NCBI GenBank assembly: GCA_016748015.1
Contig: JAAOMT010000479.1
Coordinates: forward strand, 474,888-538,887
DNA: 64,000 bases
Source of the DNA: Geosiphon pyriformis
Taxonomy: Eukaryota; Glomeromycota; Glomeromycetes; Archaeosporales; Geosiphonaceae
Reading direction: 5' to 3'
Position numbers and translations under genes: made by a program. The notes under the pieces are model-generated. The model was not told where the DNA came from. It did not search any database and worked only from the letters and a program-made list of their open reading frames with translations. The first letter of the stretch is position 1, and each line of letters starts with the position of its first letter. This document shows positions 60,071-64,000 of the stretch, in pieces.

Positions 60071-62640
60071 GCAGTTACAGATTGAGTTTAAAATTTTTTA
60101 CAAAGATTAGCAAAGTTAACTCTAAGGGTAGCAAGACTTTCTTTTTTGCAGCTGGTGCCTTTATGGATGACACTATTTGGGTTGGAAATTGCTTGGCAGC
60201 TACACAGTAAATTTTGGACATTGCAAGTAAATTTTTTTTGATCAATAACATTTCTATTAATGTGGACAAAATGGTTGTCATTCCTATTAATCAAGAGGCC
60301 AAGAAAGTTTTGCTGTTTATTAGTGGTTCTGAAATTTCCATAGCCAAAAAGTATGAGTCTTACCAGCACTTAGGGATTTTTTTTTTATAGATGATCTGTC
60401 AAAGCCAAGTTTGGTCAAAGCTTATTCAGATATCAGATTTTTTTCAAATGTGGTTTTAAGAAAAGCTATTACTGAGAAGCAGTTTTCATATTTGGTTTCT
60501 GCTGTTTTATAGCCCATAATTGGTTATAGGCTGCAGTTTAGTTGTGTTTCAAAGAATGTATGTAAGAAATGGGACAAAATGTTAAAAAAAAGTTTGAAAC
60601 CCAAGGCCAATCTGCCCAAAGATTTCCCAAATAAGGCTTTGTATTATCTAAAACTTTATGGTTTAAGAACTTTTGAGCAGGTGCTGGCTGAAAATTTTTT
60701 GGCTGGTTTGGTTAGTTTTGCTAATGCTAACAGAATTTTTGGTAAATTATTTGAACACAGAGTCATAGAGTTGTAGACTGCTAGCTAGATGTCCCAACAC
60801 CCTTTTCAAGTTCTAATTGTGTTGCCAATTGATACCAAAAATTGTTTTTTGGCTGACATGACACATGTCCTCAAATTGTGCAATCTGTCTTTAGGTAGTC
60901 TTGGATGTGCTTGGTTTTGAGTTTTATTTGGATGTGGTAAAGTCTCTTAAAAAATATGGCATTGTATTTGTAGACCAGCTTTTAGACCATTGTGGCATAT
61001 GTTTTATGTAGAACATTTTTTGCAGGTAAAAGAAGCTGGACTTTAGAGACCCAGTTCCTGTCTGGTTTGTTTTTATAATTAAATTTATCAATAAAGGTGG
61101 TTTGTCAAATAATGTGTTGTTGTCTTTTCATTCCATTTCCACTGATTCTCTTTGTAACTTTGGTTACATTAGTGAACATCTGTTAAATTCTGAATTGGGT
61201 TTTATAACTGTTTATACTAATAGTTCCATCAAAAATTTAGATACATTGGGTGTTTGTAGTGATACCACTGCCTACTTTCTAGATGTAAACACTAGCATTG
61301 GAGTTAAGATGGATGGGTTGCTGTCATCAACTCTGGTTAAGCTGCAGATTATTGCTCTTATTTTGGAGTGTATGCCCACTTCTTAATCTGTTGACTTGTT
61401 TACAGACAGCCAAGCTTTATTAAACATGTGCAATTCCATTAGTGATGTGTCTGGTTCTGACTTTTATAACAAATACTGAATTGAAAAGGAACATATTTGC
61501 CAAGTCATTTCCAAAAAAAATTTGTTAGTTACTTGAGATAAGGTCAAGGGTTATTTTGGTGTTATTGGAAATGAATGTGCCAATTTTTATGCTGATGCTG
61601 CTGTCACCTTTAGGTCATTTCTGCCTTTTGTAGTGCCTTATTGTTTTCTCAATATTGAAGGCAGACCTGTCTCTGAGAATGTTTGTCATGTTGCCAAAAA
61701 ACTATTTAATGCTGTTTACTCTGTTGGTTGGAAGACCAAGTATGTTGGTAAAGTTATTGGTGCAGAGCTTTGTGGCTATTTTGATAAGGCCAAGACCTTT
61801 TGTGTTTGGCATCTAATAGCAAAATCAGATCTGGCTACACTTGTACTGTGTTAGTAGTGCTTTGGTTATACTTTATAAAAACGCTTCACTATTGCTTGTT
61901 AGTAGCCAAAAAGAAAAGATTGTATAATCTAAGATATTCAAATATTGCTTGCATTTAATGTGGTTTGGTAGAAAACTCTAATCACATGTTTTTTTGTGCT
62001 CATAATGTCAATGTTTGGGAAACTTTACTGTCTGATGCTATTCTGAAATGGAATGCATTGCTGGATGCTTTTGCTGATAGAAATGTGATTGCTAGTTCAT
62101 TAAATAAGACTGTTTCTTTTATTGATTTGTTCACAGCACTGGCTAAAAGTTTTGTGTTAAAGAGTTGAGTGGTTAACACAGTAAGCCATTTGGATGCTAA
62201 TTCTGGTAGAAATGCATTGGTTGTCAATTTCATTTGTTAATTTGTTGAGAGTTATAGATTTGCCATTTGGCTGTCTATGGCTAAGTTGAGATTCTTTTAT
62301 GAAAAGCATAACCTTCTGCCACATGATGGTTTTTTTTTTCCTTCAATATCTGATATGTCTTTCTTGTAGTCTGCTGGAATGATCCAAGATTTGAGTTTCA
62401 GGTTAGATATCCATGTATGTTTTGGATTGTATTCATGTTTGACCAAATCAGATTTTGGTTTCTTGTGTAATGTTTCTGTAATAAGAAATCTAGGTATATA
62501 GTGCTGTCTTAATTGGTCCAAGTGACTTGTTATGTGTAAAAAAGGCATGAGCCATACTTAATTTAGATTTTGTTTTGTTTCAATGTATTTAGGTGGTGGT
62601 TGGGCTGCACTTGTAAAACTTCTAATAAAAAAAAAAAATT

Positions 62641-64000
62641 TAATTATACCAAGTAAAAAAATTATTAAATTATTAATATTTACTTTTTTTTTAAGTATTT
62701 ATTTAAAAATCTAAAAAAAATTTACTTTTATTACTAGTTTTAAATTTATTGTTTATTTTTACAGACTTTTTATTTTTTTTTAAAGTTAATTTTTATGTTA
62801 TTGTATTTTTTAAAATTAGTTAAATTATTACTAAATAATTTGTTAAAAAAAAAACTGTCTTATTTTCAAAGTTTTTAATATTTTTATCTATATTTTTTGG
62901 TTTTTGTGCAAAAATATTACCAATAAAATTATAAATAATCTTTTTTGTTAACTTTTTCTTGGCCATAATACTATTAATAACAGCTTGTAGTTTCAATATA
63001 AAAGAATTAATGTTTTAAAAAACATTGAAAATATAAAACAGAAAAGCAAAAAACTTATTTTTAAAAAACTAATTTTTTTGGAAAATTTGAAATATAGAAG
63101 AAAAAAAGTTTTTTTATTACTTAATTATTAATAATTTTAATTAAATCAATCAATTTGGTATTTGTAATTAAAAATTTGCAAAAACTTTTTAAACCAATTT
63201 TTAAAAACAAATCTTTTATAAACAAATATATAAAACTGGTTATTATACTTAGCTTTATAAAATATTTAAAATATTAGAAAAAATCAATAATAACTATTAC
63301 CAAAACTTTTTACAAATCTAAATATTCTTGTAAGATTTTATGCTTTATGAATTTGTCTTTTGGATATATAAATACATAAGTGAAAATTTTAATTTTATTA
63401 TACTAAATACTTAACATATTAAGATAAAATATTTATGTACTTTTTTCTAATTGTTACTAATAATTTTTCATAAATAACCGTTATAATATGTAGTGCAATT
63501 TAATTATAGCTTTATTAGTAAAACCAGAACCAAGATAAACGTTTAGTGTTATTCAAGTTGAAATTAGCAAAAACAAACCATATTTAATAATTAACAATTA
63601 AGTTAATAATTTGGTTAATAATTAATTATAAAATAATTATATAGCATATGTATAAAACATTTTTTTTACTGATGAATTTATATTTTAATGATATTTTATT
63701 ATGTCGCATTATAAATTTATAAATATGTGAAATCAATAATGCCTATTTATATAGCATAAATTAATTAATATTTATTACGGTTATTTTTATGTAAAATATT
63801 CAAGTTAAAAAAAATAATTCTTTAAAATATACTATAAAGATGAAAATTATTTATATTAAAAAAATAGAATAACAGTCATCAATTATAATTTGATAAATAA
63901 AAAATTTAAATGTTTGTAATTTTACTAAATAGCAAAAATTTTTGTGTCTGAGCAATCCATCTAATAGAAATTTTTGAGATTTGGGACGCTGCATCATCTC
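62641..64000. other. AT-rich sequence to the window end
   Basis: No gene or known repeat recognised. The last 50 bases (from about 63945) are more GC-balanced and have a minus-strand open frame starting at the edge, so a host gene or fresh element may begin here. Confidence 0.5.

Larger units (their letters stand above)
57030..62260 (+). pseudogene. LINE4 ORF2: endonuclease, RT, RNase H, CCHC finger (interrupted)
   Basis: Endonuclease 57060-57776 (SIITETKLR near 57127, VLNGDFNES near 57453, VIDYIFVN near 57597, NTNHNAVLVS near 57679). The linker and RT start are at 58020-58980 (GIPNELW, WISMIPKLY), and the active site FMDD at 60160-60171 is intact, the only LINE here with both Asp. RNase H lies at 61102-61620 (VYTNSS where Asp is expected, FTDSQA and ANFYADAA). 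The finger C-GLVENSNHMFFC is at about 61955-62000, with TAA between the first two Cys. Many stops; a solo LTR sits at 59234-60070 within RT. Confidence 0.88.
55090..62640 (+). mobile_element. LINE4: near full-length non-LTR retrotransposon split by a solo LTR C
   Basis: Plus-strand LINE of a subfamily distinct from LINE1-3: ORF1 55177-57022, ORF2 about 57030-62260, 3' UTR and the end block GGTGGTTGGGCTGCACTTGTAAAAC (19 of its bases match LINE1) before an A-tail at about 62627. Without the solo LTR (59234-60070) it is about 6.7 kb. The 5' end is approximate. Confidence 0.9.

Overview
The window is a very AT-rich, transposon-dominated piece of a fungal nuclear genome. Three intron-containing host genes have short GT-AG introns, and one encodes a Src1/Man1-type inner nuclear membrane protein. 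They sit in a compact island inside nested retrotransposons. The transposon families (dUTPase-bearing Ty3/gypsy elements; LINEs with RRM-like ORF1, APE endonuclease, RT, RNase H and a terminal CCHC finger) resemble those I know from arbuscular mycorrhizal fungi (Glomeromycotina, perhaps Gigasporaceae). That placement is inference. Layout: (1) 1-5282, 3' part of Ty3/gypsy element A (+): dUTPase C-terminus, RT, RNase H, integrase, an uninterrupted accessory ORF and the 3' LTR. (2) 5283-8085, the 3' half of LINE1 (+), into which A inserted. (3) 8086-8939, an LTR of family B. (4) 9005-15885, near full-length LINE2 (-), tail-to-tail with LINE1. (5) 15886-18573, AT-rich desert. (6) 18614-24695, host island: Src1/Man1-like gene (+), inositol-polyphosphate 5-phosphatase (-), COQ3 (-). 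(7) 25440-33290, LINE3 (-), split by a solo LTR of family A. (8) 33291-34680, AT-rich desert. (9) 34680-35039, 5' fragment of another LINE, cut by element C. (10) 35040-~41180, 5'-truncated Ty3/gypsy element C (-). (11) ~41190-52065, a LINE tail split by a complete but badly decayed element B (-), which itself carries a solo LTR of family C. (12) 52080-52670, another LINE tail. (13) 52671-55080, AT-rich desert. (14) ~55090-62640, LINE4 (+), split by a solo LTR of family C. (15) AT-rich sequence to the end. How it fits together: COQ3 acts in mitochondrial ubiquinone synthesis, the 5-phosphatase in phosphoinositide turnover and the Src1/Man1-like protein at the inner nuclear membrane, so they are neighbours without an obvious shared pathway. 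The transposons have decayed largely by C-to-T and G-to-A transitions. These created many stops and destroyed RT active-site aspartates and zinc ligands, whereas the island keeps open exons and many CpGs. The least familiar features are the dUTPase domain present in all three Ty3/gypsy elements, with Asn replacing the motif III catalytic Asp in every copy, and the intact ORF after the integrase of element A, which runs through the polypurine tract into the LTR.
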